NCBI GenBank assembly: GCA_947451385.1
Contig: CANFYZ010000005.1
Span: 1 to 64,000, forward strand
From: Comamonadaceae bacterium
GTDB taxonomy: Bacteria; Pseudomonadota; Gammaproteobacteria; Burkholderiales; Burkholderiaceae_C
Direction of reading: 5' to 3'
Length of the DNA stretch: 64,000 nt
Below, piece by piece: positions 19,735 through 31,391 of the stretch. The translations under genes were made by a program, and so were the position numbers. The notes under the pieces were generated by a model. The model had not been told where the DNA came from, made no database searches, and was given only the letters and a program-made list of their open reading frames with translations. Numbering within the stretch: the first letter of the stretch is position 1; each line of letters begins with the position of its first letter.

Positions 19735-20922
19735 ATGCAACAAATTACCGTTTTGGGCTCCACGGGATCGATCGGCGGCAACACCTTGGATGTGATTGCC
19801 CGGCATCCTGACCGGTTCCAGGTTTTTGCGCTCAGCGCGGCGAAGCAAGTCGATGTGTTGTTGGCGCAATGCGCCCAATTCCAACCTCGTTTTGCGGTCA
19901 TGGCCCACGAGGACGCAGGTCGGCGTTTGGCTGACAAAGTCAAGGCTGAAGGTTTGAAAGTCGAGGTCCGTTGGGGCGCTGAGGCCTTGCTGGAAATCGC
20001 TGCGCACCCCGACGTGGATGCCGTGATGGCCGCGATTGTGGGGGCCGCCGGTTTGGCCCCGTGCCTGGCCGCTGCCCGCGCTGGCAAGCGTCTTTTGCTG
20101 GCCAACAAAGAGGCCTTGGTGGTCGGCGGCGATGTCTTTTTGGCTGCCGTGGCTGAAGGCGGGGCGCGGTTGCTGCCCATCGATAGCGAGCATTCGGCGA
20201 TTTTTCAGTCCTTACCCGAGGACCCCAAGACCTGGGCCGCGCGGATCGAAAAAATCATCTTGACCGCCTCAGGCGGGCCGTTTCGCAATCGGGCGATCGA
20301 CACGCTACGCCATGTCACCCCTGCGGAAGCCTGCGCCCATCCCAATTGGGTCATGGGCCGCAAAATTTCTGTGGACTCTGCCACCATGATGAACAAGGCC
20401 CTTGAAGTGATCGAGGCGCGCTATTTGTTTGGGGTTCAGCCCGCCCAGATTGAGGTGGTGATTCATCCCCAAAGCGTGGTGCACTCCATGGTGCAATACA
20501 AAGACGCCTCCGTGGTGGCGCAGCTGGGTACGCCTGACATGCGCGTCCCCATTGCCTACGGCTTGAGTTGGCCTGAGCGCGTGGTGTCCGGGGCTGCGGC
20601 GTTGGATTTTCGCCAGTTGGCGCCGATGACGTTCGAGTCCTTGGACGACCTGGGTCACGCACAGCGCTTTCCCGGCTTGAAGCTGGCCTGGCAATCGTTG
20701 GCGGCCCCTTTTGGCACCTGCGCGGTGTTGAACGCGGCCAACGAGGTGGCGGTGGCTGCCTTTTTAGACGGTCAGATTCGATTCGATCAAATTCATGCCG
20801 TGAACCAAGACCTGTTGACCCAGCTGTCTTTTGTTTCGCCAACCTCCTTAGACGCGTTGTTGGCACTGGACCAGGAAATCCGGGTACGGGCGCAGGCGCT
20901 GGTCGGCCAATTGGCCGCGTGA
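19735..20922 (+). CDS. dxr: 1-deoxy-D-xylulose 5-phosphate reductoisomerase
   Basis: TVLGSTGSIGGNTLDV, LLANKEALVVGG, IDSEHSAIFQ, LTASGGPFR. Confidence 0.98.
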   Translation: MQQITVLGSTGSIGGNTLDVIARHPDRFQVFALSAAKQVDVLLAQCAQFQPRFAVMAHEDAGRRLADKVKAEGLKVEVRWGAEALLEIAAHPDVDAVMAAIVGAAGLAPCLAAARAGKRLLLANKEALVVGGDVFLAAVAEGGARLLPIDSEHSAIFQSLPEDPKTWAARIEKIILTASGGPFRNRAIDTLRHVTPAEACAHPNWVMGRKISVDSATMMNKALEVIEARYLFGVQPAQIEVVIHPQSVVHSMVQYKDASVVAQLGTPDMRVPIAYGLSWPERVVSGAAALDFRQLAPMTFESLDDLGHAQRFPGLKLAWQSLAAPFGTCAVLNAANEVAVAAFLDGQIRFDQIHAVNQDLLTQLSFVSPTSLDALLALDQEIRVRAQALVGQLAA

Positions 20923-22352
20923 TGCTTAATTTCTTGGCCTTTTTGTTCGCCTTGACACTCTTGGTGTCGGTCCATGAATGGGGGCATTACCGCGTCGCCG
21001 TGGGATTCGGGGTGAAAGTCTTGCGATTTTCGATCGGTCTGGGCCGCCCGATCTGGCGTTGGCGCCAGGCCAACCCGGATCTTCAGGAACTTCGCGGCAC
21101 CGAAGTCACGGTCGGCTGGTTGCCCTTGGGCGGCTATGTTTTGATGCTGGACGAGGCGAATGGTCCCGTCAGTCCCGAGCAGTCTCACCAAGCTTTTAAC
21201 CGCCAGCCCCTGTGGGCACGCGCCTGTATCGTGGCCGCAGGCCCGGTGGCGAATTTGCTGTTGGCCGTGATGTTGTTGGCGACGGCCGCTTGGTGGGGGC
21301 AAGAGGAGCCCGCGCCGCTTTTGTCCACGCCTTTGGCGCAATCGCCCGCTGAACACGCCGGACTGCTGGGGGGTGAAAAGGTGTTGGCGGCAGGGGCAAT
21401 CCGTGACCTTTCCACCAGTGACGATCTGGCGTCCTTACCGCTGAAGCCGGTAACGAGTTTTGTGCAATTGCAAGCGCTGGCTGCTGAGACGCTGCGTGAT
21501 GAGCAAGACTGGGTCCTGGAAGTTCAAGATTCGCTCAGACCGAATGCCTCTCCCCGGCGGGTTCGATTGTCGATGGCCCCATCGCCAACGCCGATCTCGG
21601 CAGGCAGCGCAGAACGGGTTGCCCCTTTGGATCAGTGGGGTCTGGGTGCACCCCGTGCGGAGGCGGTCGTGAACCGAGTAGAACCGGGCGGCCCAGCTGC
21701 GCAAGCGGGCGTCTTGCCCGGTGATCGGGTGCGCAAGATCCAGGGCCAGTCCGTGCCCGATGCACAGTTTTTGCGCCAAGCCATCCGGCAATCCCTGGTC
21801 TCAGGTGTTGCACAGCCGTTGAACTTGGAAGTGGTTCGCAACCAGCAGGTACTTGAGCTGCAGGTACAAGCGGTGATGGTCGAGCAGGCTGGACAGAAGA
21901 TCGGCCGAATAGGTGTCGCCGTAGGGTCGACTCCCAGCCTCGAATGGGTGAGTCACGACCCCCTTGAAAGTGTGTTCTTAGGCGCTCAAAAAACCTATGC
22001 CTTGACGGCCCTCACTTTGCGCACCTTGGCCGATTTGGTGACTGGGCAAGGAAGTTTGGACCAGTTGGGCGGCCCTTTGGCCATCGCAGACCAAGCGGGG
22101 CGCTCTGCACACCTGGGACTGGCTGCTTACCTCGGGTTTTTGGGCTTTCTCAGCATCAGTCTGGGTGTGCTGAACCTCTTACCTTTGCCCATGCTGGATG
22201 GCGGGCACCTGATGTATTATCTTTGGGAGTTGCTGACAGGCCAACCCGTGTCCTCGGACTGGGTCAATGGTTTGCAAAAAGTGGGACTGATGCTGTTGGT
22301 TTTCTTGATGGTGACAGCATTGGTCAACGACGGTATTCGACTGTTGCGATGA
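20919..22352 (+). CDS. rseP: RIP metalloprotease RseP
   Basis: HEWGH active site, PDZ-like repeats, LNLLPLPMLDGGHL. Confidence 0.95.
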   Translation: MMLNFLAFLFALTLLVSVHEWGHYRVAVGFGVKVLRFSIGLGRPIWRWRQANPDLQELRGTEVTVGWLPLGGYVLMLDEANGPVSPEQSHQAFNRQPLWARACIVAAGPVANLLLAVMLLATAAWWGQEEPAPLLSTPLAQSPAEHAGLLGGEKVLAAGAIRDLSTSDDLASLPLKPVTSFVQLQALAAETLRDEQDWVLEVQDSLRPNASPRRVRLSMAPSPTPISAGSAERVAPLDQWGLGAPRAEAVVNRVEPGGPAAQAGVLPGDRVRKIQGQSVPDAQFLRQAIRQSLVSGVAQPLNLEVVRNQQVLELQVQAVMVEQAGQKIGRIGVAVGSTPSLEWVSHDPLESVFLGAQKTYALTALTLRTLADLVTGQGSLDQLGGPLAIADQAGRSAHLGLAAYLGFLGFLSISLGVLNLLPLPMLDGGHLMYYLWELLTGQPVSSDWVNGLQKVGLMLLVFLMVTALVNDGIRLLR

Positions 22353-22413
22353 GTTTCGAACATCTCTTTCTTTTCAAACTGTCAGCCTTTGAACCTACTG
22401 AAATTTCTTCAAC

Positions 22414-24714
22414 ATGACATCGCTTTTGAATCCATTTTCCATGCGCCACTTGGTCGTGATGACTGCATTGGCCTGGACGTCTTGTTCGGGCTGGGCAGCT
22501 GAGCCTTTTTCGGTCCGCGACATCCGTGTGGAAGGTCTGCAGCGCGTTGAATCCGGAACCATTTTTGCATCATTGCCTGTCCGCGTGGGTGAAACCTATA
22601 CCGACGAAAAGGGCGCAGCAGCGATTCGCGCTTTGTTCGCCTTGGGCTTGTTCAAAGACGTTCGGCTGGAGACCCAGGGCGATGTTTTGGTGGTGATTGT
22701 GGAGGAGCGTCCGACCGTTTTGGGTGTCGAATTTGTGGGGCTGAAGGAGTTCGACAAGGATGTTTTGGCCAAGGCCTTGAAAGAGATCGGTTTGTCGGAT
22801 GGACGCCCCTTTGACAAAGCCTTGACCGACAAAGCAGAGCAAGAACTCAAGCGCCAGTACATCAACCGCAGTTTGTATGGCTCAGAAGTGGTGACCACCG
22901 TCACGCCGATTGAGCGCAACCGGGTGAAATTGACCTTCACGGTGAGTGAGGGTGGGCCAGCCAAGATCAAACAAATCCGCATCACAGGCAACCAGGTTTT
23001 TGACGAAAGCACGCTGCGAGATTTGTTTAATCTGGACACCGGTGGGTGGATGAGCTGGTATACCAAAGCAGACCGGTACTCGCGAACCAAACTGAACGCT
23101 GACTTGGAGACGCTGCGGTCGTATTATTTGGCGCGAGGATTTTTGGAATTCCGTATCGATTCAACCCAGGTTGCGATTTCACCAGACAAGCAAGAAATTG
23201 CGGTGACGATCAACGTCACTGAAGGTGAACGCTTTGTGGTTTCGGAAATTCAACTCGAAGGTAATTATCTCGGCAAAGAAGAAGAGTTCAAAAACCTGGT
23301 GAAAATGAAAGTCGGGGAGCCCTACAACTCTGAAACCGTGGCGCAAACGGTCAAAGAATTCACGGATTATTTTGGCCGTTTTGGCTACGCTTTTGCCCGT
23401 GTGGAGCCGCGCCCCGTGATTGACCGGTTGAACAACCGGGTCAGTTTTGTGTTGCAAGCCGAGCCTTCGCGCCGTGCTTATGTCCGGCGCATGTTGGTCG
23501 CAGGTAACAACCGGACGCGTGATGAGGTGATCCGGCGTCAATTCAGGCAACTCGAGTCAGCATGGTACGACGGGGACAAAATTAAATTGTCACGCGACCG
23601 CGTAGATCGTTTGGGTTATTTCACCGATGTGAATATCGAAACTCAGGAGGTGGCGGGCACGGCCGACCAAGTGGACTTGACCATGACCGTGACTGAAAAA
23701 CCCACGGGCAGTATCAATCTGGGCGCCGGATTCTCATCCGCTGAAAAAATAACTTTAAGTTTTGGTATTCAACAAGACAACGCGTTTGGCTCTGGCAATT
23801 ACCTGGGCATCAACGTGAATACGAGTCGCTACAACCAAACTTTTGTCGTCAGCACCACCGACCCGTTTTTTACCCCTGACGGCGTTTCACGTACTTTTGA
23901 CGTTTATCAGCGAACCACCCGACCCTATTTGTTGGATTTGAATTCCTACAGTCTGGTGAACAAGGGCGTTGGCGTTCGTTTTGGTGTGCCGGTGACGGAG
24001 CGCGACACGGTCTTTCTGGGTGTCAATGCAGAACAAACGGCCATCAACCCGGGCACCAATTTGCCCAATGCCTACATTGATTTCGCGCAAAAATTTGGCT
24101 ACTCCAGCACCGCTTTACCCCTTTCGGCAGGTTGGGCTCGAGACGGCCGCGACAGCGCCTTGATCCCCACCCGTGGCTCTTTACAGCGCTTGAATGCGGA
24201 CGTCAGCTTTGGGGGCGATGTCCGTTATGTCCGCTCGAGCTATCAGTTTCAACACTACTACCCACTGACCAAGAAGTACACCTTGGCCCTGAATGCCGAT
24301 GTGGGTTGGGGGCAGGGTTTATCGGGCAAGTCCTACCCCCTCTTTAAAAACTTCTATGTGGGCGGCTTGGGCAGTGTGCGAGGCTTCCAACAGGCGACGC
24401 TGGGTCCATCGGATCCGGTCACGGGCGCTTATTTGGGCGGGTCCAAAAAAGTGGTTTTCAACGCGGAATTGAATACCCCTTTTCCAGGGGCTGGCAATGA
24501 TAAAACCCTTCGTCTGTATGTATTCACCGATGTGGGGAGTGCGTTCAGCGAAAATCAAGCGCTGGCCGCTAAAGAGTTGCGCGCCTCCGCGGGTGTGGGT
24601 CTGAGTTGGATTTCACCCATGGGCCCCTTGCGTTTTTCCTACGGTGTGCCTATCCGAAAGCAGAGTACGGATAAAATTCAGAATCTCCAATTCCAAATCG
24701 GAACTTCTTTTTAA
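22414..24714 (+). CDS. bamA: outer membrane protein assembly factor BamA
   Basis: 766 aa; POTRA repeats starting FSVRDIRVEGLQRVESGTIF, C-terminal Bac_surface_Ag barrel ending in F. Confidence 0.97.
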   Translation: MTSLLNPFSMRHLVVMTALAWTSCSGWAAEPFSVRDIRVEGLQRVESGTIFASLPVRVGETYTDEKGAAAIRALFALGLFKDVRLETQGDVLVVIVEERPTVLGVEFVGLKEFDKDVLAKALKEIGLSDGRPFDKALTDKAEQELKRQYINRSLYGSEVVTTVTPIERNRVKLTFTVSEGGPAKIKQIRITGNQVFDESTLRDLFNLDTGGWMSWYTKADRYSRTKLNADLETLRSYYLARGFLEFRIDSTQVAISPDKQEIAVTINVTEGERFVVSEIQLEGNYLGKEEEFKNLVKMKVGEPYNSETVAQTVKEFTDYFGRFGYAFARVEPRPVIDRLNNRVSFVLQAEPSRRAYVRRMLVAGNNRTRDEVIRRQFRQLESAWYDGDKIKLSRDRVDRLGYFTDVNIETQEVAGTADQVDLTMTVTEKPTGSINLGAGFSSAEKITLSFGIQQDNAFGSGNYLGINVNTSRYNQTFVVSTTDPFFTPDGVSRTFDVYQRTTRPYLLDLNSYSLVNKGVGVRFGVPVTERDTVFLGVNAEQTAINPGTNLPNAYIDFAQKFGYSSTALPLSAGWARDGRDSALIPTRGSLQRLNADVSFGGDVRYVRSSYQFQHYYPLTKKYTLALNADVGWGQGLSGKSYPLFKNFYVGGLGSVRGFQQATLGPSDPVTGAYLGGSKKVVFNAELNTPFPGAGNDKTLRLYVFTDVGSAFSENQALAAKELRASAGVGLSWISPMGPLRFSYGVPIRKQSTDKIQNLQFQIGTSF

Positions 24715-25226
24715 TGAAAACTCTTCGTCAAACTCTGTGGCTGGGTCTTTTAGCAACTTGCTTTGCTATGGCTGCCCATGCACAAGATTTCAAAATCGGT
24801 TTCGTTAATACGGATCGCATCTTCCGGGAAGCGAGTTCTGCCAAGGCCGCACAAGCCAAGTTAGAGCAAGAGTTTTCACGTCGCGAAAAAGAATTGGTCG
24901 ATATTGGCAGCACATTGAAATCGAATTCTGAGAAATTTGAACGAGAGGCACCGACCCTCTCTGAAAGTCAACGTGCCGCCCGGCAAAAGCAATTGGTCGA
25001 TCAGGACCGCGAATTTCAGCGTAAGCGTCGCGAATTCCAAGAAGATCTGAATACCCGCAAGAACGAAGAGCAGCAGTTGGTCATTGAACGTGCCAACCGA
25101 GCGGTCAAACAAGTTGCGGAGACTGAAAGGTTCGATGTGGTCTTTCAGGAAGCTGTTTACATCAATCCCAAACACGATATCACTGACAAAGTCATCAAGG
25201 CCTTGAACGCCGCCGTCTCTAAATAA
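24714..25226 (+). CDS. skp: OmpH/Skp family periplasmic chaperone
   Basis: Signal peptide then FKIGFVNTDRIFREASSAKAAQAKLEQEF. Confidence 0.92.
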   Translation: MKTLRQTLWLGLLATCFAMAAHAQDFKIGFVNTDRIFREASSAKAAQAKLEQEFSRREKELVDIGSTLKSNSEKFEREAPTLSESQRAARQKQLVDQDREFQRKRREFQEDLNTRKNEEQQLVIERANRAVKQVAETERFDVVFQEAVYINPKHDITDKVIKALNAAVSK

Positions 25227-25253
25227 GCACCGTTTGCGGATGAATGGACAGAC

Positions 25254-26234
25254 GTGGCGCTTCGGCTTGGACAGATCATTCAGTCACTCGGAGGGGTGCT
25301 TCACGGCGACCCTGACACCCTCATCGAGGGTTTGGCCTCGCTCGAGTTCGCCTCAGCACAGCAGCTCAGTTTTTTAAGCCATCCGAAGTACCAGTCGCAA
25401 CTGTCGTCCTGCAAAGCGGCTTGCGTGATTGTGGCGCCCCCATTTGAAACCCAAGCCCGGGCGCGTGGCACTTGCATTGTCACGCCCGACCCCTATCTGT
25501 ATTTCGCCCGACTGACCCGTTTGTGGAAACGCAGCTTGCCGGCCACGGCCGCACCCCGGATCCACCCCAGCGCTGTGGTTGACCCCTTGGCGCAGGTGGA
25601 CCCCACCGCCCTCATCGGCCCCCTGTGTGTGGTGGAGCGGGGTGCCCGGATTGGTGCCCAGACCCAACTTAAATCACGCGTCACTGTTGGTGAAAATTGT
25701 GTGATCGGTGCGCGTTGCATTCTGCACTCAGGGGTGGTCATTGGTGCGGATGGTTTTGGTTTTGCGCAGCATCAAGGCGCTTGGGAAAAGATTGAACAAC
25801 TGGGTGCCGTGCGCATTGGCGACGATGTGGAAATTGGCGCCAACAGCTGCGTCGACCGTGGGGCGCTGGAAGACACGGTGTTAGAAGAGGGCGTCAAGCT
25901 CGACAACTTGGTGCAAATTGGTCACAACGTCCACGTGGGCGCTCACACCGCCATGGCAGGCTGCGCTGGTGTGGCCGGCAGTGCGCGCATCGGTGCCCAT
26001 TGCACCGTGGGCGGCGGCGCTGTGGTGTTGGGGCATTTGACCCTGGTCGATGGCGTGCATGTCTCGGCGGCCTCGGTGGTGACGCGTTCGATTCTCAAGC
26101 CCGGTCAGTACACCGGCCTGTTCCCCATCGACGAGAACGCGCAGTGGGAAAAAAATGCGGCCAGTGTCAAACAGTTGTACCGCCTGCGCGAGAGGCTGAA
26201 GGCTTTGGAAAATTCAAATAACCAGGAAACCTGA
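25254..26234 (+). CDS. lpxD: UDP-3-O-(3-hydroxymyristoyl)glucosamine N-acyltransferase
   Basis: Left-handed beta-helix hexapeptides, [43 protein letters not shown] start. Confidence 0.96.
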   Translation: MALRLGQIIQSLGGVLHGDPDTLIEGLASLEFASAQQLSFLSHPKYQSQLSSCKAACVIVAPPFETQARARGTCIVTPDPYLYFARLTRLWKRSLPATAAPRIHPSAVVDPLAQVDPTALIGPLCVVERGARIGAQTQLKSRVTVGENCVIGARCILHSGVVIGADGFGFAQHQGAWEKIEQLGAVRIGDDVEIGANSCVDRGALEDTVLEEGVKLDNLVQIGHNVHVGAHTAMAGCAGVAGSARIGAHCTVGGGAVVLGHLTLVDGVHVSAASVVTRSILKPGQYTGLFPIDENAQWEKNAASVKQLYRLRERLKALENSNNQET

Positions 26235-26236
26235 AC

Positions 26237-26677
26237 ATGATGGACATTCATCAAATCCTTAAACAACTGCCGCACCGTTACCCCTTTTTGCTGGTGGACC
26301 GCGTGCTGGACATTGAAAAAGGGGTGCGTATCCGGGCTTTGAAGAACGTCACGATGAACGAGCCCTTTTTTACCGGACATTTTCCGCACCGTCCCGTCAT
26401 GCCGGGGGTGTTGATGCTCGAAGCCTTGGCCCAAGCGGCGGCCTTGCTGGCCTTTGATACGCTGGGAGAAACGCCTGATGACAACACGGTTTACTACTTC
26501 GCTGGCATTGACGGTGCGCGCTTTAAAAGGCCGGTGGAGCCGGGCGACCAATTGACGCTGGAAGTGGAGTTGGACCGCATGAAGGCTGGTATTTTCAAAT
26601 TCAAAGCCCGCGCCAAAGTGGGCGACGAATTGGCCGTGGAAGCCGAGTTGATGTGCACCATGCGCAAGATCGCCTGA
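26237..26677 (+). CDS. fabZ: 3-hydroxyacyl-[ACP] dehydratase FabZ
   Basis: [40 protein letters not shown]. Confidence 0.97.
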   Translation: MMDIHQILKQLPHRYPFLLVDRVLDIEKGVRIRALKNVTMNEPFFTGHFPHRPVMPGVLMLEALAQAAALLAFDTLGETPDDNTVYYFAGIDGARFKRPVEPGDQLTLEVELDRMKAGIFKFKARAKVGDELAVEAELMCTMRKIA

Positions 26678-26689
26678 GGCTGAGTCGCC

Positions 26690-27484
26690 ATGTCTCGCAT
26701 CCATGCCAGCGCCATCATTGCCCCCGGCGCGGAGATTGATTCCACTGCCACGATCGGCCCCTACAGCCTGATCGGCCCGCATGTCCGGATTGGCCCAGGC
26801 ACGACCCTGGCCGGTCACTGTGTGATCGAAGGACACACCACGATTGGCGCTGACAATCGTATTTTTCAATTCAATTCGCTTGGCGCCATTCCGCAAGATA
26901 AAAAGTATGCGGGCGAGCCTTGTGAGTTGGTCATTGGCGATCGCAACACCATTCGAGAGTTTTGCACCTTCAACATTGGTTCGCCTGGCGACCAGGGCGT
27001 GACCCGGGTGGGCCATGACAACTGGATCATGGCTTACGTCCATTTGGCACATGACTGCCAGGTGGGCAATCACACCATTTTTGCCAATAACACCCAATTG
27101 GCCGGGCATGTCAGTGTGGGCGACTGGGCCATCTTGGGGGGGTTCACGGTGGTGCATCAGTTCTGTCGCTTGGGCGCGCACAGCTTCACCGCCATGAACT
27201 CGCTGTTGTTTGCCGACTTGCCTCCCTTCGTGATGGCCCAGGGGCAGCCGGCCAAGGCACGTTCTATGAATTTTGAAGGTTTGCGCCGGCGTGGTTTTTC
27301 GGCTTCGCGCATCGCAGCGGTCAAAGCCATGCACAAAGCCTTGTACCGTCAAGACCTCACCCTCGATGCCGCGCAGATCGCCATTGAGGGGTTGTCTGAG
27401 GCATTCCCTGAGGCGGTTCAAGACACACAGATGATGCTGGATTTTTTATCAGGGACCTCTGCCCAGCGGGGCATTGTGCGTTGA
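26690..27484 (+). CDS. lpxA: acyl-[ACP]-UDP-N-acetylglucosamine O-acyltransferase
   Basis: IHASAIIAPGAEIDSTATIGPYSLIGPHVRIG, LGAIPQDKKYAGE. Confidence 0.97.
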   Translation: MSRIHASAIIAPGAEIDSTATIGPYSLIGPHVRIGPGTTLAGHCVIEGHTTIGADNRIFQFNSLGAIPQDKKYAGEPCELVIGDRNTIREFCTFNIGSPGDQGVTRVGHDNWIMAYVHLAHDCQVGNHTIFANNTQLAGHVSVGDWAILGGFTVVHQFCRLGAHSFTAMNSLLFADLPPFVMAQGQPAKARSMNFEGLRRRGFSASRIAAVKAMHKALYRQDLTLDAAQIAIEGLSEAFPEAVQDTQMMLDFLSGTSAQRGIVR

Positions 27485-28676
27485 GCGCGAGGTGACCTCA
27501 TTGCAGGCCGTGGCGCAACAGGACCCGACGACGAGACCCGACGCATTGACGTGCGCCCTGGTGGCGGGTGAAGCTTCGGGTGATTTGCTGGGGGGCTTGC
27601 TGTTACAAGGCCTGCGCACGCGTTGGCCGCACATGCAGTCCTACGGTATTGGCGGCCCCCACATGACTAGCCAAGGTTTTGAGCCGTGGTGGCCCTACGA
27701 AAAACTGGCGGTGCGGGGCTATGTGGAAGTCCTGCGTCATTACCGTGAAATAGTGGGTATCAGAAAGCAGTTGCGCGAAAGATTGTTGTCCGACCGCCCC
27801 GATATTTTTATCGGCGTGGATGCCCCGGATTTCAACTTGGACTTGGCGCATGCACTGAAAGCGCAGGGGGTACCGACCGTGCATTTTGTGTGCCCTTCGA
27901 TTTGGGCTTGGCGGGCTGACCGCATCCACAAAATTCGCGACAGTGTGAACCATGTGCTGTGTATTTTCCCCTTTGAAGAGGCGTTGCTGGCTTCGCATGG
28001 CATTGACGCGACGTATGTGGGTCATCCCATTGCCCAAACGATCCCTTTGGAGACCGACACCACCGCGGCCAAATTGGCACTGGGTTTGGACCCTGCAAGG
28101 CCTGTGGTGGCCTTGCTGCCGGGCAGCCGGTTGTCAGAAATAAATTATTTGGCCGAGCGCTTTATACAAGCCAGCCGGTTGATGTTGGCGAGCCAACCCC
28201 ATTTGCAATTTGTGTTGCCGGCCCTGCCTGCACTCAAATCACGCGTCGAAGCCCGGGTGGCTGAGCAACAGATGACGCCCCACATTCAGGTTCTCAATGG
28301 CCAGTCGCACCAGGCCTTGGCCGCTTGCGATGTGACTTTGATAGCCAGCGGTACCGCCACCTTGGAGGCGGCCTTGTTTAAAAAACCCATGCTCATTGCT
28401 TACAACATGAACTGGATCAGTTGGCAAATCATGCGGCGGCAAAAGCTGCAACCTTGGGTGGGTTTGCCGAATATTTTGTGTCAAGACTTCGTGGTTCCCG
28501 AATTGCTGCAAGAAGCGGCGACGCCGCAGGCTTTGGCGAATGGGGTTCTGGACTGGCTGGACTCTCCTGCGAAAATCGAACAACTTCAACAGCGATTCAC
28601 ACAACTGCATCACAGTTTGATGCGTGACACCCCTCAACTTGCGGCCCATGCCATCCAAAAAATACTTTCACGGTGA
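27474..28676 (+). CDS. lpxB: lipid-A-disaccharide synthase
   Basis: [42 protein letters not shown]; exact start uncertain. Confidence 0.94.
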   Translation: MCVEREVTSLQAVAQQDPTTRPDALTCALVAGEASGDLLGGLLLQGLRTRWPHMQSYGIGGPHMTSQGFEPWWPYEKLAVRGYVEVLRHYREIVGIRKQLRERLLSDRPDIFIGVDAPDFNLDLAHALKAQGVPTVHFVCPSIWAWRADRIHKIRDSVNHVLCIFPFEEALLASHGIDATYVGHPIAQTIPLETDTTAAKLALGLDPARPVVALLPGSRLSEINYLAERFIQASRLMLASQPHLQFVLPALPALKSRVEARVAEQQMTPHIQVLNGQSHQALAACDVTLIASGTATLEAALFKKPMLIAYNMNWISWQIMRRQKLQPWVGLPNILCQDFVVPELLQEAATPQALANGVLDWLDSPAKIEQLQQRFTQLHHSLMRDTPQLAAHAIQKILSR

Positions 28677-29265
28677 ACAGCCTTCCCTGCCTTGGGACAC
28701 GCCGGGCCTTGTGGCGGGCGTCGACGAGGCTGGCCGCGGCCCCTTGGCCGGGCCGGTGGTCGCCGCTGCCGTGATCTTGGATGAGTTGAAACCCATTCAG
28801 GGGTTGGCCGATTCTAAGAAGCTCACTGCCAAGCGACGTGAGCGATTGTTTGATGAGATTCGGGCCAAAGCGCTGTGCTTTTCGATCGCCGAGTCATCGG
28901 TGCAAGAAATCGATGCGCTCAATATTTTGCAAGCCACGATGCTGGCCATGCAAAGGGCGGTGGAGGGCTTGCGACTCAAGCCGAACAAAGTGCTGGTGGA
29001 CGGGAATCGTTTGCCGCGCTTGGATATTTTGGCCGAGGCCATTGTGCAAGGCGATGCCAAGGTGAGTGCTATTTCAGCCGCATCGATATTGGCGAAAGTG
29101 CACCGTGACCGCATGTGCGCAGAGATGCACCAAGCCTATCCCGCTTATGGTTTTGACCAACACAAGGGGTATGGCACGCAGGCGCATTTGGCGGCCTTAA
29201 CCACCCACGGCGCCACCCCATTGCATCGCCGTTCCTTTGCGCCTGTGGCCAAGCTCTTGTCATGA
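28648..29265 (+). CDS. rnhB: ribonuclease HII
   Basis: [36 protein letters not shown]; start moved from 28624. Confidence 0.96.
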   Translation: MPSKKYFHGEQPSLPWDTPGLVAGVDEAGRGPLAGPVVAAAVILDELKPIQGLADSKKLTAKRRERLFDEIRAKALCFSIAESSVQEIDALNILQATMLAMQRAVEGLRLKPNKVLVDGNRLPRLDILAEAIVQGDAKVSAISAASILAKVHRDRMCAEMHQAYPAYGFDQHKGYGTQAHLAALTTHGATPLHRRSFAPVAKLLS

Positions 29266-30047
29266 TTGAAATCAGCTCCAAAGACAATCCCCTGCTCAAG
29301 AGCATCCGTCGGTTGTCGCAAGACAGTTCGGCTTACCGAAAGCAGGGGCGGGTCTGGCTGGAAGGAGACCACTTGTGCCGTGCGGCCTTAGATCGGGGCG
29401 TCAAGCCCTTGCAGGTGGTGATGACGCAAGCCGCTTGGCACAGTGCACGCTGGGCCTGGCAAGATGTCTGTGAACAGGTGTTTGTTCTGCCGGATGCGCT
29501 GTTTGAAACACTCAGTGGTTTGGAGTCCCCAGCGCAAATGGGTTTTGTGTTGAACTGGGCACCTGAAATAACTCTACAGCCCGACTGTGCGACGGTCGTA
29601 CTCGACCGGGTACAGGACGCTGGTAACGTGGGGGCTATTTTGCGCAGCGCCTCGGCTTTTGGCTTCAAGCAAGTCGTCGCCATGCGCGGCACGGCCGCCT
29701 TATGGTCGGCCAAGGTACTGCGGGCTGGCATGGGAGCGCATTTCGGCATGCACTTGATCGAAGGGGCAGAGCCCGAGTGGTTGACCGCATTGGCGATGCC
29801 CATCTTGACCACCAGCTCCCACCAAGGCCCGTATTTGCATGAGCTTGGGGCACAGCATCGATTGCCCGCTGTGTGTGCCTGGGTCCTGGGCCATGAAGGC
29901 CAGGGCGTTTGCAGTCAAATCATGGCCATGGCGCAGTTCCAGGTGCGCATTGCGCAGCCCGGTGGCGAAGAGTCACTGAACGTGGCCAGCGCCGCCGCCA
30001 TTTGTCTGCACGCCAGCGCTGCCGCGGCCTTGCTGTGGTCGACTTGA
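29262..30047 (+). CDS. TrmH/SpoU family RNA methyltransferase
   Basis: [44 protein letters not shown]. Confidence 0.92.
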   Translation: MIEISSKDNPLLKSIRRLSQDSSAYRKQGRVWLEGDHLCRAALDRGVKPLQVVMTQAAWHSARWAWQDVCEQVFVLPDALFETLSGLESPAQMGFVLNWAPEITLQPDCATVVLDRVQDAGNVGAILRSASAFGFKQVVAMRGTAALWSAKVLRAGMGAHFGMHLIEGAEPEWLTALAMPILTTSSHQGPYLHELGAQHRLPAVCAWVLGHEGQGVCSQIMAMAQFQVRIAQPGGEESLNVASAAAICLHASAAAALLWST

Positions 30048-30095
30048 TGCGCTGATTTTGTCTTTTTGCGCCTTCGGTTTGGGAGCGGATACGGC

Positions 30096-30101
30096 TATAA
30101 T
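30096..30101 (+). promoter_or_regulatory. -10 element (TATAAT) for carAB
   Basis: Perfect TATAAT; -35 poorly conserved. Confidence 0.45.
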
Positions 30102-30124
30102 GAGAGGCTTTCCCGCATCAACCT

Positions 30125-30203
30125 GTACGCACCAGTTCGCCAAGCCAACTCCCTACTGAAGCAGTCGCTCTGAGAGTCTCACTTTCACGCGCCTGGGGCG
30201 TAC
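30125..30203 (+). promoter_or_regulatory. candidate structured carA 5' leader
   Basis: GTACGCACCAG (30125-30135) pairs CTGGGGCGTAC (30193-30203), 10 of 11 positions, across a 57-nt interior. Confidence 0.4.
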
Positions 30204-30226
30204 CCGAAACTATTCCGGAGAACCCA

Positions 30227-31390
30227 GTGCTTTTGTCTCTTCAGGGAACCTTCCCCCCCGCCATCTTGGCGCTCGCAGACGGCACGGTCTTTATCGGCAA
30301 CTCGATCGGAGCCTCAGGCTCCACCGCAGGTGAGGTGGTCTTTAACACCTCCCTGACCGGTTACCAAGAAATCCTCACCGACCCCAGTTATTGCCAGCAA
30401 ATCGTCACCCTGACGTATCCGCACATCGGCAACTATGGCGTCAACCAGGAAGACATCGAAGCTGACAAAGTCCATGCTGCAGGTCTGATCATCAAAGACC
30501 TGCCTTTGATTGCCAGCAACTTTCGCTCTCAGCAAACCCTGTCGGCCTATTTGATCGATGCTGGCACGGTGGCCATTGCCAACATCGATACCCGGCAACT
30601 CACCCGCATCTTGCGTACCCACGGCGCACAAAACGGCGCCATTGTCGGACTGGCGCAGGGCCAAGAAGTCACGCAGGCTGTGATTGACCAAGCCGTGGCC
30701 GCGGCGAAGGGCGCACCGCACATGGCGGGCCTGGATTTGGCGCAAAAAGTGACGGTGGCCCAAGCCTACCCATGGACCCAAACCGAGTGGAAACTTGGCG
30801 AGGGCTATGGCCACTTGACCGCACCCAAGTTCCATGTGGTGGCCTATGACTTCGGTGTGAAGAAAAACATTTTGCGCATGCTGGCCGAGCGCGGCTGCAA
30901 AGTCACGGTGGTGCCGGCCAAGACGTCTGCGGCGGAGGTGCTCAAGCACCAGCCCGACGGCATCTTTTTGTCCAACGGCCCCGGCGATCCACAACCCTGT
31001 GACTACGCGATTGCGGCCGCTGCCGAATTGATCAACACCGGCATCCCGACCTTCGGTATTTGTCTGGGGCACCAAATCATGGCTTTGGCCAGCGGGGCCA
31101 AAACCTTCAAGATGAAGTTTGGTCACCATGGGGCCAACCACCCCGTGAAAGATCTCGACTCGGGTCGTGTGTCCATCACCAGTCAAAACCATGGTTTTGC
31201 CGTGGATGAAAAAACCTTGCCCGCTCATTTGCGCGCCACACACGTGTCTTTGTTTGACGGCACATTGCAAGGCTTGGCCCGCACCGACAAGCCCGCGTTC
31301 TGTTTCCAAGGTCACCCCGAGGCCTCACCCGGTCCTCATGACATTGCCTATCTCTTCGATCGCTTCATCAACTTGATGGAGAAAAAATAA
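30227..31390 (+). CDS. carA: carbamoyl phosphate synthase small subunit
   Basis: [35 protein letters not shown], glutaminase [15 protein letters not shown] start. Confidence 0.98.
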   Translation: MLLSLQGTFPPAILALADGTVFIGNSIGASGSTAGEVVFNTSLTGYQEILTDPSYCQQIVTLTYPHIGNYGVNQEDIEADKVHAAGLIIKDLPLIASNFRSQQTLSAYLIDAGTVAIANIDTRQLTRILRTHGAQNGAIVGLAQGQEVTQAVIDQAVAAAKGAPHMAGLDLAQKVTVAQAYPWTQTEWKLGEGYGHLTAPKFHVVAYDFGVKKNILRMLAERGCKVTVVPAKTSAAEVLKHQPDGIFLSNGPGDPQPCDYAIAAAAELINTGIPTFGICLGHQIMALASGAKTFKMKFGHHGANHPVKDLDSGRVSITSQNHGFAVDEKTLPAHLRATHVSLFDGTLQGLARTDKPAFCFQGHPEASPGPHDIAYLFDRFINLMEKK

Positions 31391-31391
31391 C

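Noticed and set aside
26105-27421. 438-aa minus-strand ORF across lpxD/fabZ/lpxA
   Set aside because: Spans three confident + strand genes and their junctions; shadow ORF.
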